A stretch of DNA of 64,000 nt, taken from NCBI RefSeq assembly GCF_003086295.3, contig NC_092039.1, positions 70,823,649 to 70,887,648 on the forward strand, given 5' to 3'. Both the position numbers and the translations under genes were made by a program. The notes under the pieces are model-generated. The model worked only from the letters and a program-made list of their open reading frames with translations, made no database searches and was not told the DNA's origin. This document shows, in pieces, positions 30,589 through 40,599 of the stretch (the stretch's first letter is position 1; every line of letters begins with the position of its first letter). The stretch is from Arachis hypogaea. Its lineage: Eukaryota; Streptophyta; Magnoliopsida; Fabales; Fabaceae.

Positions 30589-32151
30589 GAAACGCAACTA
30601 ATCAACTGGTTAATTAAGTGATTAATTGCCCAAATTAGATTCCGAAAAAGTTAGAGAGAGAATTTGAGGATGAAAATGGTGATTTTTGGACTCAGTGGGT
30701 CTTTCTGAGTCAGAAAATGTGCTTTCTGCGAAAAACCATGAGAAACCACAAATTGGCAGTTGAAACGATTGAACTGGTTCAAGTCTGCTCAGTTCTGCAC
30801 AAGAAAAAGTTGGAACAGTCGAAAACCTTAGAAAAATATTAGAAGTTAAAAACCGGGCGTTAATTTTAAAGGTTTGGCCCCGAGTTGGGCCGAACGGGTT
30901 AAAGACGCTAACAGGTTGGGCCGAGCCCAAGTTAGGCCGAAGCCCAATATATATAAACATTAAGTGAACCTTTTTCTCCTTCATTAAACACACACACAGC
31001 AGAATTGAGAGAGGGAGAGGAGAAGAGATTGAGCACTATTCACCTCAACCTTCCGAATCTCATATCTTGAGCTCGAGAGCTCCGATCGTCGCACCGTTTG
31101 TGGCTACGTGTTCCTTGTGAAGAGCTCTACAAATCCCATCTAAGAAACTCTAGAGGTAATCACGAAATTCTCCCAGTTCTTCTCTTCAAAATTTCGGGCT
31201 TACTAGGGCTTTGGGTTAAATGAGTTTTGTGATTTTGGATGTTTAGGTTTGCTCTAATTCTTGCTTAGCCTTGGGTTTTGACATCCAAATCTATTGGAAA
31301 AGATAAGAGCCATTAAACCCTTGTGAGTTTATGTTTAATTGAAAACCCTAGGTTGATTTGAGGTGATTTGTATGTATATAGTTTGATTTTTGTGGCTTTG
31401 GGAGCTCTTGGAACGTATTTGTGCTTATTGGAGTGGAATTGAAAGTTTGGACGGTGGTTGGAAGCTTGTTTGTGCTAAGTTGAAATTTGGTGCATAAAGG
31501 GAATCAGCCAAGGTATGGTTTCGGTTTCTTCTATGTAGTATATAATATTCATGGACACATAGGCCAGTGACCAATAGGATAGGTTGAACTAAAATGATGG
31601 TTGGTGTGTTAAATGTTGATGAATTGATGAATGTTGGGTTGATTGTGATGAATTATAATAATACAATGATGTTGAATTATTGTATGAATTGGAAGTTGGT
31701 TCTTTATGATAATTGTAGTGTTATGATTTATGAAATGGTGAATTTGATGGTGATTTGGTCATAAGTGTTATATAGTTGATGTTGGAATTGAGAGTAATGT
31801 AATGAGAAGGAGAATGTGGTAAGGTTGGTGTATTATGGTACAACTAGTACATTTTGATGAAAAGTGGAGTTTTGGGATGGTTTGATGTGATTTGGTATGG
31901 GTATGGTAATAAATTTTGGGAATTGTGAAGTTTGATAAAAATTGGGTTTTTGATGAACTTTGTACGAACATAACTTCCGTCTCATTTTTTTAAACTGAGT
32001 GAAATTTATTTAGAATTAAAGATCATTGAAAACTCTTTAAATCGGTATAATGTATGTGAAAATTGGGATTTTGTAGAGGAAGTTATGATCCGACAAAGTT
32101 GGTGTTAAAAAGCTGAAATTTTGCAAAGTTGCAGAATTTCATGTTTTTTGA

Positions 32152-32460
32152 TATGTGCGAGCGCACACCCTGCGAAAATTTTGACCTGTGCGCACGCACA
32201 GGCAGGGAAGTACATTCTGTTTGCAGCGCTAGCACAGCTTGTGCACGCACATATCTAAGGAAGGATTTCAACTTGTGCGTCCGCACATGTCCACACAGGC
32301 CTGTGCGGACGCACATGTTGGGAAAGCCAATCTGTTAGGGGCGCTGGCACAGGTTGTGCGAGCGAACAGATTCTGTAAGTTTTTACGCCCCTGTGCGTAC
32401 GCACACATTTTGAAATTTTCTAGGGGTGCGCACGCACAGACCCCTGTGTGGCCGCACACG
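32152..32460 (+). repeat. Palindrome cluster in the B 3' LTR (core TGTGCGNNCGCACA)
   Basis: Units such as TGTGCGCACGCACA, TGTGCGTCCGCACATG, TGTGCGGACGCACATG and TGTGCGTACGCACA, about seven in 310 bp, with short A/T-rich spacers. The 5' LTR part that would carry the sister copy is outside the window. Confidence 0.8.
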
Positions 32461-33960
32461 TCCTGTTTCTCAAATTTACTTGTTTTTCGACTATTTTACC
32501 TTCCCACCAAGGTTGTAAGCTTCTATAACACTATTTTAAGACTTTTGGGCCTAGTTTTGAGTCTTAGAACATAGGATATAACTTAAGGGTTCAAGTACTT
32601 GATTTTAAGATAAATTAGAAAACGGAGGCTTAGGTTTCTGGTGTGCTGGGAAGGGTTTGGCGGATGATTGATATATGAGATAAGGGATGATGAACTGTTG
32701 ATATTTGGAAACTGAGTTATGAATGGACAGTGGTTGAAAAGAGTCGAGGACTCCGATTTGAGATGATGGATCCATGTATATTGAAAATGCTTTTTGAAAA
32801 CCACTGAAATAATATTTTTACTGAGATTATGAGACGCTATGCGCCCGACAGGGACAATGGTTAATCCCGCCTGTCGAGGTAGCTGTGGCGGCATAAGGAC
32901 GGTGGTTAATCCCGCTTACGTTGAGATGCGAGGTTTGAGGCAAGAGTATCCCGCTCGCAACCATTCGGATCTATAGGGCGTGCTGGCGCCGGTACCTGGA
33001 CAGTGATCGGGGCACTATATCTCAGGGGTTCCCATATGAGAAATCCGAAGGGCGACGTCTATATGGAGATGTGTCGGGTTGGCAGTTGAACCGACAATGT
33101 GATATCACAGCCAGTAGGGCAGGCATTCATCATGTGCATTTTCTATCTGTTTGTATGCTTTGTTTACTTGTAATGGCTTGCCTAATTGAATAACATGCTT
33201 ACTTGCTATTTGAATTATTTGCCTTATATGCTTCTACTTGTGCCTTACTTGCATTGTATATTACCTATGCTTTCTACTGGGATTGAGGAGGTTTGGAAGG
33301 CGGTGGCGATAGGATCGCATGGAGGATCGGTTGGTGAAGGTTGTGGGTCAGCGGTATTCAGTTAGAATAGAAATCCCCTAAGATAGATTACCCGGTTTAT
33401 TTATGTTAAGGTTTGTATGTTTTGCTTATCTGTTTTAGAATACTTTAAGCTTGAATCTTGTGAAGAATATGGAGCTTAGGATTGCCTTTGGTGTCCCGGG
33501 GTCTTATATCCTACATCACTGGGCACTGTTACCATAATGAGAACCTCCGATTCTCATACCGTATTTCTGTTGTGTTTTTCAGATGCAGGTCGCAACCCAC
33601 TTTGGTGAGTTGTTTTGGATGGTGACAGGAGTGGAGGATCTTGGATTCTTTTGGAGTCTTTTGTTTATTTTGTTTATACATCTCTCACTTTTGTATTTTT
33701 TTTGCCTAGAGGCTTGTATATAAGAGAACAAAACTTGTATAAGCTGTTTTCAAACTGTCAGGTTTCTGTATGGTCTGTATATGGCTAGCCGGCTTAAACT
33801 CTGCGAGCTGTGGCTAGTTTCTTATCATATTATACACTTACTTTTTGTTATATTACCTTTGTATATTGTGCGTTATGTTAGTAGCTTCGATAGTACATTT
33901 GCGCTTTTGAAATCCTGTTTTTGAGCTATATCTTTCATCGGGCTTCTAGACTATACTATT

Positions 33961-33962
<2 letters not shown>

Positions 33963-34006
<44 letters not shown>
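33963..34006. repeat. AT dinucleotide microsatellite
   Basis: About 21 TA repeats within the B 3' LTR. It is absent from the right part of the 5' LTR, so it expanded after insertion or was deleted there. Confidence 0.9.
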
Positions 34007-34010
<4 letters not shown>

Positions 34011-34085
34011 TTAGAGTTGTCGTAATCTCTGATTAATCTTTGTTTTACGATGCGAGGTAAAGCTTAGGCTAATTAGGGTGTTACA

Positions 34086-34751
34086 TTTTCAAGAGACTCC
34101 AAATCAACATCCCCTTTGCTGAAGCACTAGAGCAAATGCCACTCTATGCCAAGATTTTGAAGGAGCTAATGACCAAGAAAAAGAGCTGGAGAAATGATGA
34201 AAATTGTGGTGTTAACCGAGGAATGTAATGCTATCATTCAACATAAACTACCACAGAAGTTGAAGGACCCTGGGAGCTTCCAAATCCTTTGTGTCATAGG
34301 AGAAATCACAGTGGAGAAAGCTCTATGTAATTTGGGAGCCAGCATAAATCTAATGTCCTTAGCAATGATGAAAAGAATGAAGATTGAGGAAGCCAAACCA
34401 ATAAGAATGGCACTTCAATTAGCAGATCGATCATTCAGATTTCCCCATGGAATAGTAGAAGACTTGTTGGTGAAGCTGGGAGACATCTTCTTCCTAGCAG
34501 ACTTTGTGGTGTTGGATATAGAGGAAGAGACCAAAGGTTCAATCATTATGGGATGGCCGTTTCTAGCAACAACTAGAGCCATCATCGATGTCCAAAAAGG
34601 AAAACTCATTCTTAGACTACGTGATGAGAAAATGGTATTCAATGTGTTCAAGGCCATGAGTTACCCACAGGAATCACTAGGAGAATGCATGAGGTTGGAT
34701 GCAGTGGAGATATTAGTACAAGAAACCTTTGAAGAAGAAGAACTTGAGTAG
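34086..34751 (+). pseudogene. Protease region of element E, active-site Asp changed to Asn
   Basis: Athila-type aspartic protease. 34086-34190 encodes the NIPFAEALEQMPLYAK segment found before the protease in I and G. A frameshift near 34190 leads into a 185-codon frame. The active-site motif reads CNLGASINLM (AAT at 34329-34331), where I, G and J have CDLG. A conserved end segment, SIIMGWPFLATTRAIIDV, follows, then TAG at 34749-34751. The Asp-to-Asn change should abolish catalysis. It corresponds to a single G-to-A transition. Confidence 0.8.
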
Positions 34752-34876
34752 GTGACCAAAAGAAGATCCCCCATCAAATAGTGAGGTTGCAACAGTTTAA
34801 TCAACTGAGGCATTCATTCCAAGTACATCAGAGGAATAGAAAGAAGAAAATGAAGCACCCAAACTTGAATTGAAAG
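34086..34876 (+). mobile_element. Element E: Athila-like fragment between B and F
   Basis: Gag-end and protease coding sequence only. The left part continues outside the window beyond B, and the right part beyond F. It is the oldest layer seen here, since both B and F are inserted in it. Confidence 0.8.
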
Positions 34877-35354
34877 TGTTCATACCCTGGGTCGAGCTGT
34901 GCGACCCGGGCTGACCAAAGACATAAGTGACCGACCTCTTCAGGTTCGGTCGCCACCGACCTCTTCTAAAAGAGTTTGGCCAAATCACCATAGAGGCCCA
35001 AGCAGGCCCAAACAAAGGAACGCAGCCCATTCTAAAGGTGGCAAAGCCAAGAAAGATAAGGTAGCTCTCCTAAAAAGATAAGATAAGATAACTATCTTAT
35101 CTCAATGAAAGCCACTCAATACTACTATAAATACACTGGAGCACCCAGGTATAACTCATACTCTCATTCTACACAAAAAACCTGCTTAAAGCCCGTGCTA
35201 ACTTAGGCATCGGAGTCTCTTGCAGATACCACCACCCTATGATGATCAAGGATCAGTAGCTCTACCAGAGCCAGCAAGTCAGACACGACAGCTCCGGCCA
35301 CAACAGCAAATCTCATCCGAGATCGACCTTCAGTTTCAAGTAACCCTCGTAACA
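34877..35354 (+). repeat. 5' LTR of element F
   Basis: 478 bp, TGTTCATACC...CTCGTAACA. Two near-palindromes lie close to the start: CCTGGGTCG / CGACCCGGG arms at about 34884-34910, and GACCGACCT / AGGTTCGGTC at about 34929-34953. TATA box TATAAATA at 35126-35133. The sister LTR is not in the window. Confidence 0.82.
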
Positions 35355-35373
35355 TTAGCGCCGTTGTCAGGGA
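35355..35373 (+). other. Primer-binding site of element F
   Basis: TTAGCGCCGTTGTCAGGGA directly after the LTR. It resembles the tRNA-Asp complement with several changes. Confidence 0.65.
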
Positions 35374-35395
35374 CCCTGAAAGTCATTCCATCATT

Positions 35396-36704
35396 ATGGC
35401 GGACAACCTTGACAACGATCACAACTCCGATTTAGAAGAAAGGACGCCACATAAGAACACGGACTTCACACTGAAAGATACATCTCAACTAAACAGAGAC
35501 AAGCATTCTCCAAACACAGAAATTCTACATGCCCTCCAAGAATAGCAAGACCGTGTCAAGCAGCTCGAACAAGAAGTCGAACACCAGCGCGAAGCCAAAA
35601 GAGACCTTCGGAGGGAAACAAGACGACGCCGAGAGCTAGAGGACAAGCTCCTAAAGCTTGAGGCTGATCTCAAATCTAAAACCATTTGATCCAGTCAGGA
35701 AGATAGCTCGCACAAGGACCAAGATCCATTCACCAAAGAGATCATGAAAGCTAAAGTCCCAAAGGATTTCGAAGCTCCTGACATGACCCCATACGATGGT
35801 ACATCGGATCCGAGCCATCATCTTAGCAATTTTAGAAGTAGGATCTATCTCACGGATGCCTCAGATCAATAAAGCTTTCCCGACCACCTTAACCAAAATC
35901 GCAATAAAGTGGTTCGACAGCTTGCACCAAGGTCAATAGCAAGCTTCAATGACCTCGCCAAGAAGTTCCTAGCCAGATTTTCCATCCAAAAAGACAAAGC
36001 CAAACACGCCCCAAGGCTATTAGGATTAAGCAAGGAGATCGGAAGAGCCTCCATAACTACATAGAAAGATTCAACAAGGCGTGTCTAGACATACAAAGTC
36101 TGCCAACAGAAGTAGCCATCATGGGTCTCATCAATGGTCTTTGAGAAGGACCCTTTAGCCACTCCATATAAAAAAAGCATCCAACAACTCTAAATGAGGT
36201 ACAAGAACGGCAGAAAAGTATATTAACATGGAGGAGAACTCTTGACTAGGAGAAATTCAAAATCCGGATTCTCCTACCCTCCTCGGGACAAGGGTAAAGA
36301 GTCCGGGAAAAAAGAAGACCAGCCTACTGAAAAACCTAGAAAATACCACAACTACACTCCACTAAGAGTGTCCCTTGTGGATGTATACAGGGAGATATGC
36401 AACACTGAGAAAATCCCCCCCACCTTGCCCAATCAAACACAAAAGAGGAGGGGGAAATCGGGCAGAGTACTGCGGATACCACCGAATCTACGTACATTCT
36501 ACCAACGAGTGCTTCGACCTAAAGAATGTCATAGAGAAATTGGCAAGAGAAGGGCGACTAGATCGGTATTTAGCCAATAAAATAGATGAGCCAAGAAAAA
36601 GAAGAAAGGACGAAGAGGTCGGACAAACTGAATGCTCACCTCACACCCTTGAGAGACATGTGCATATGATAAATGGGGGATACGTAGGAGGAGGGATTTA
36701 TAAA
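35396..36704 (+). pseudogene. gag of element F (Tat-type), broken
   Basis: The ATG at 35396 starts MADNLDNDHNSD. It has a long charged coiled coil (about 35530-35690, RETRRRRELEDKL), then a gag domain with a TPYDGTSDPSHHLSNF segment near 35790 and an FNDLAKKFLARFSIQKDKAK segment near 35950. A Pro/Lys-rich linker (about 36250-36350) precedes a zinc-knuckle-like stretch with CGYHRIYVHSTNEC (36472-36513). At least six in-frame stops and several frameshifts are present. It ends with the HVHMINGGYVGGGIYK segment where G is inserted. Confidence 0.75.
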
Positions 36705-38940
36705 TGATCGGGGAAAACTTGTCTCTCAACAAATTCCCATTCGGCAAGTGTACCAAATTTGTCGTCAAGTAAAAACTCACAATAGAGTGAGGTCGAATCC
36801 CACATGGATTGATTGATCAAGCAACTTTAATTAGAGGAATGATCTAGTTGAGCGAATCCATGAATAGAGTTGACAATTGCAGAAATTAAAATGGCAAGAA
36901 AGTAAATGACTGAAAGTAAATGGCAGAATTGTAAATGGGAATAGGGGAATTGCTCATAAAAGTAAATTGCAGAAAATAAAGAGAATGGGTAAGATCAGAA
37001 ATGGGGAGTTCATTGGGCTTAGGAGATGTTGCATTCTCCGGATCAATTTCATTTTCATCTCTTCCTCAATCAATGCACTCATTGATCTCCTTGGCAATCT
37101 TAAGTGATTGAATCACAATTTCTTGCAATTCAATCTCTCAAATCTTGATCAATAGCCAATTCCTTGGTCAATTGCTCATGAGAAGAGATGAAGTGTGGTC
37201 ACTGATTATACCACATGCACTTCCCAAATCAAATGCTTAGAGGGTTATAACCACATACCCATCCACACTCAATTTGGTCCAGTATGAGAAAGCATTTCTA
37301 GCTAATCTCTTCATTCCTCTTTCAAGGATCCGAAGAGATCCATGTTTGAATAGCTTCTTTTCCAAGATCACTATCCAATTTGATGAAGATCGAAAGCTTT
37401 CAAGTAAAATCAAAAGGAAAGATAGAAGAAGAAGAAGAAAATTAGTGTTGATCCATCAAATTACAACAGAGCTCCCTAACCCAATGAAAGGGGTTTAGTT
37501 GTTCATAGCTCTAGAAATCAAAATCAAAGATGGAGAATACATGATAAAACTAGAAGTGCAGAGAAAGTAAAAATACAAGAGTAGTTCTCTCTCCTCGCCA
37601 AAAAGCTCCCTTCTATTTCAAAACTACTCCTATATATACTACTCTTCTCAGCTTCTAGTTAGCTCTCCAAGTCTTGGGCTTCTGGATCTTTGAAGCAGTT
37701 CCTTTCTTCAATTGGGCTTGGCTTACTTGTAGAGAGAAAGTGTGAAGTGGGCAGAGAGCTTTAGCTCAAGACGTTAGAGGTGTTTAATAGTTAGTGAAAA
37801 AACAAGTTCGAGAACGTTAGTGACACTTAACATTGTCACTAACGTTGCCATGCTCCCCTTTGTCTCCCGTTAAAGCCCACGTTAACTGGGTTAACGTGGC
37901 TTTTAACGTTGCCTTGTTAGCCTTCGAGAACGTTAGCGACACTCAACATTGTCACTAACGTTCAAGTGTGCCCCTTCTTGTTTCACGTTAAAGCTCACAT
38001 TAACTAGGTTAACGTGGCTTCTAACGTGGCTTCTGCCATCCTTCGAGAACATTAGTGACACTCAACATTGTCACTAACGTTCAAGTGTGCCCCTAGGTTT
38101 CACGTTAGAGTCCACGTTAACTAGGTTAACATGGCCATTCTTAGCCATCCCAACGTTAGTGACAATGTTGAGTGTCACTAACGTTGGCTCATTCTTCATT
38201 CCTCATCGTTAGCTTCCACGTTAACCAAGTTAACGTGAAGGTTAACGTGGCTCTTGGGGGTTGTGTGGTTGCTCCAACGTTAGTGACAATGTTGAGTGTC
38301 ACTAACGTTGTCGACAACTCTCTATCTCTTACGTTAGCTCCCACGTTAACCAAGTTAACATGGGAGTTAACGTGGCTATTTGCACCTTAGGCCAACGTTA
38401 ATGACAATGTTGAGTGTCACTAACGTTGACTTCTCTTCCCCCTTTAACGTTAGAGGCCACATTAACTAGGTTAATGTGGCTTCTAACGTGGCCATTTATG
38501 AGCAATTGCCAACGTTAGTGACAATGTTAAGTGTCACTAACGTTGGCTCAACTTCTCTTCTCTACGTTAGAGTTCACGTTAACTTGGTTAACGTGACTCT
38601 TTAACGTGGGCATTGATGGCTTTTGAGAGTGTTTTTGGCAATCACTTTTTTTTCTTAACTTTGCAAGTTACCTCCCATTCCTTGCTTCCTTTTGGTCCTG
38701 AAATCAAGCAATAGAGTGCATCAAAGTTCTAGTCCAAGTCATGGGTAATGCAATATACAATTTTGTCATTAAAATCATGCAAAATCCTCATGAAATAATG
38801 TAAAATGCACAATGTATGCTTGAATCAAGATCTGAGTGAATATTTGCCCAAAACTAACTTATTTCCTAAGAAAATGCATGAAATTACCTAAAAACAGTAA
38901 AGAAAAGGTCAGTGAAACTGGCCAAAATGCCCTGGCATCA
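36705..38940 (-). repeat. 3' LTR of element G
   Basis: In element sense it starts TGATGCCAGGGCATTT at 38940. TATA-like TATATATA at 37631-37638. The palindrome array at 37813-38595 lies upstream of it. The U5 hairpin pairs TTTGG with CCGAA around TACACTTG (about 36739-36756). The ORFs in it (such as 37274-37498 and 38172-38390) are repeats of the array or leader and are not supported. Confidence 0.93.
37813..38595 (-). repeat. Alternating two-palindrome array in the G 3' LTR
   Basis: Seven copies of palindrome P1 (34 bp; arms AACGTTAGTGACA and complement, 8-nt centre) alternate with seven of P2 (21 bp; arms CACGTTAAC and complement, 3-nt centre), with a period of about 115 bp. P1 starts: 37813, 37929, 38048, 38152, 38276, 38394, 38511. 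The P1 centre is inverted between the first three and last four copies. Confidence 0.92.
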
Positions 38941-38977
38941 CAACACCAAATTTAAAGCTTGCTTGTCCCTAAGCAAG
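38941..38977 (-). other. Candidate PPT and tetraloop hairpin of element G
   Basis: In element sense: CTTGCTT / AAGCAAG hairpin around GGGA (38958-38977), then TTTAAATTTGGTGTTG against the LTR edge. Confidence 0.6.
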
Positions 38978-40540
38978 TACTGGAACAAGAGAGTGATGAA
39001 TGAAATCTCCAGAGAAATGAGTCATTCTTGTGGAAGTCATATTACTGATTTTATGGTGGTTTCATGCATAGCAACTTAGGTTCATTCCACTACTGGCTTT
39101 CAGACCTTTATCATCTCCTAAATTACTCACTTTGTTATATCCCATGAGACCTTTATTTATTGATCCTTTTGTTGTTATTTCAAGAGCTTATTTGTGTTTT
39201 TAGGCTAAGTGTTTTGTAAGGGGGCAACTCTTTAGGATAAGCTTTCAGCCAACACTCCCGAACCAGTTGGTTCAAGGTGCTAGGTGTTGAAGCACCCCTA
39301 AGGACTTACTTACTCAAGTCTTTCCCCTATACATACACACTACAGGCATATAGTTTATTTATTTTCTTTCCTTGAGACCTTGGTGTCCAGCACCTCTTTA
39401 GGTTACTAAATGCTCTGTGGTGAGGGTTACTCTTGATAGTGGATTTTCAGCTGATAATCCTGGGTTAGTTAACCCAAGTTACCAGGTGATGAAGCACCCC
39501 AATGAGCTTATTCATCCAAGTATATCCCCCACACAGAAGCACTACAGACACATGTCTTAAGGCAAACCATTGGTGCCTAGCCTTATTGCTTACTCTTTTT
39601 CTTTTGTTTTTCACTTCCCTTGTTCTTTCCCTTCTTATTAGGATCTTGTTGTTATCTTAGTCTCATAGGTATATCAAAAGTAAAGCATTCAGGATAGATA
39701 GTTGTCATCCTAACCTTGTGGTTAAACCAACTTAGCTAACTTATGACTACCCCCAAAGATTCATGAATGCACTTCCACATTATGAACTCCTTTCTAGTCT
39801 TTTGTAAACATAGATATTCTCTTCTTCATACAAATAGACAAGCTTGCAAGTTAATAAGGGAAAGAAGCAGTGACACTTAAGCCAGAGTTCATGGTCCTGA
39901 GCAATAAGATCATTAAGATGCAGAATTGAAAATGTTCAAACTAACATGGAAGCATGTTCTATTCCATACAAGATCTTCCTTATTTAAAGCATAGAAAAAG
40001 AACTGGAGTAACGAAGGAACTCCACCATCTTTTACTTTTCTGGCCATCCTTGCTCTTTTCCTTGCTGGTCCTCCTTGTGTCCTCTTGCACTTCCTTGCAG
40101 CCGAGCCAATCTTGCTTGCTTCCAATCCGCAATTGCCTTCCTCACTGATTCATGGCTCTCTTCCACCCTTTGTCTCTCTTCTCGTGCTAGTTCATCCCTA
40201 TAAAGATGAAATAAGAAAAGTAAGAACTACTTTTATAAAAGAAACAAAAATGCTTTAACATCTACAGCTTGAATAATAAAAGAATTTGTTTATTCCTGAA
40301 TTCCACCAACTGACTAACTGTGTATCTTCAAATGCAGATTGGTGGCACCATAGGGTGACACCAAACTTAGTTTGGAGCACTGTGATGAAAATTTGTGTTC
40401 AAAGCTTTAAGAAGAATGCTTTGAACACCAAACTTGTTCTTCACTATATTATGCATATAAAAATTTCACACGTGTTTGTCATGTTATGGTTGGCATTCAT
40501 GAATATTGATTTATTCACTAACTTCTGAAAGCATGTAAAA
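38978..40540 (-). other. 3' untranslated region of element G
   Basis: No supported ORF in about 1.56 kb. PPT-like CCAAACTT copies lie near 40363 and 40428. Repeated segments such as GGTGTCCAGCACC and GCTAGGTGTTGAAGCACC suggest old internal duplications in 39240-39590. Confidence 0.55.
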
Positions 40541-40588
40541 CATGGGTTGCCTCCCATGAAGCACTTCTTTAGCGTCACTAGCTTGACG
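40541..40588 (-). promoter_or_regulatory. Conserved twin hairpin (element G copy)
   Basis: Hairpin 1 CGTCA-AGCTAG-TGACG (40588-40573), hairpin 2 stem CATGGG / CCCATG with loop AGGCAA (40558-40541). It begins 11 nt after the stop codon of the tail. Both stems differ from A, C, D and J at paired positions. Confidence 0.72.
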
Positions 40589-40599
40589 TTACCCCCTTA

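Larger units (their letters stand above)
9510..34085 (+). mobile_element. Element B: Tekay/Del-type chromovirus, nested insertions inside
   Basis: B is pieced together from 5' LTR fragments (9510-9721, 17787-18280), PBS, gag, protease (to 20067), RT-RNase H-integrase-chromodomain (27611-30580) and 3' LTR (30584-34085). The domain order PR-RT-RH-IN-chromodomain and the initiator-Met PBS fit the Tekay/Del clade. D, C and A are inserted in it. The first 2.7 kb or so of its 5' LTR lies left of the window. Several stops and frameshifts make it non-functional. Confidence 0.88.
30584..34085 (+). repeat. 3' LTR of element B
   Basis: About 3.5 kb, TGTAAGAA...GTGTTACA. A TATA-like TATATATAAA is at about 30948-30956, followed by a leader with short A-rich and T-rich stretches. 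A palindrome cluster lies at 32152-32460, here downstream of the TATA box. A structured, GC-richer stretch at 32830-33130 is typical of long Tekay LTRs. An AT microsatellite is at 33963-34006. The many small ORFs in it are not supported. Confidence 0.88.

Noticed and set aside
33963..34006. AT repeat as an origin or matrix-attachment site
   Set aside because: A plain dinucleotide microsatellite inside an LTR, with no supporting features.
37813..38595. CRISPR-like array
   Set aside because: Units are palindromes with repeated, not unique, spacers, inside both LTRs of one retrotransposon in plant DNA.
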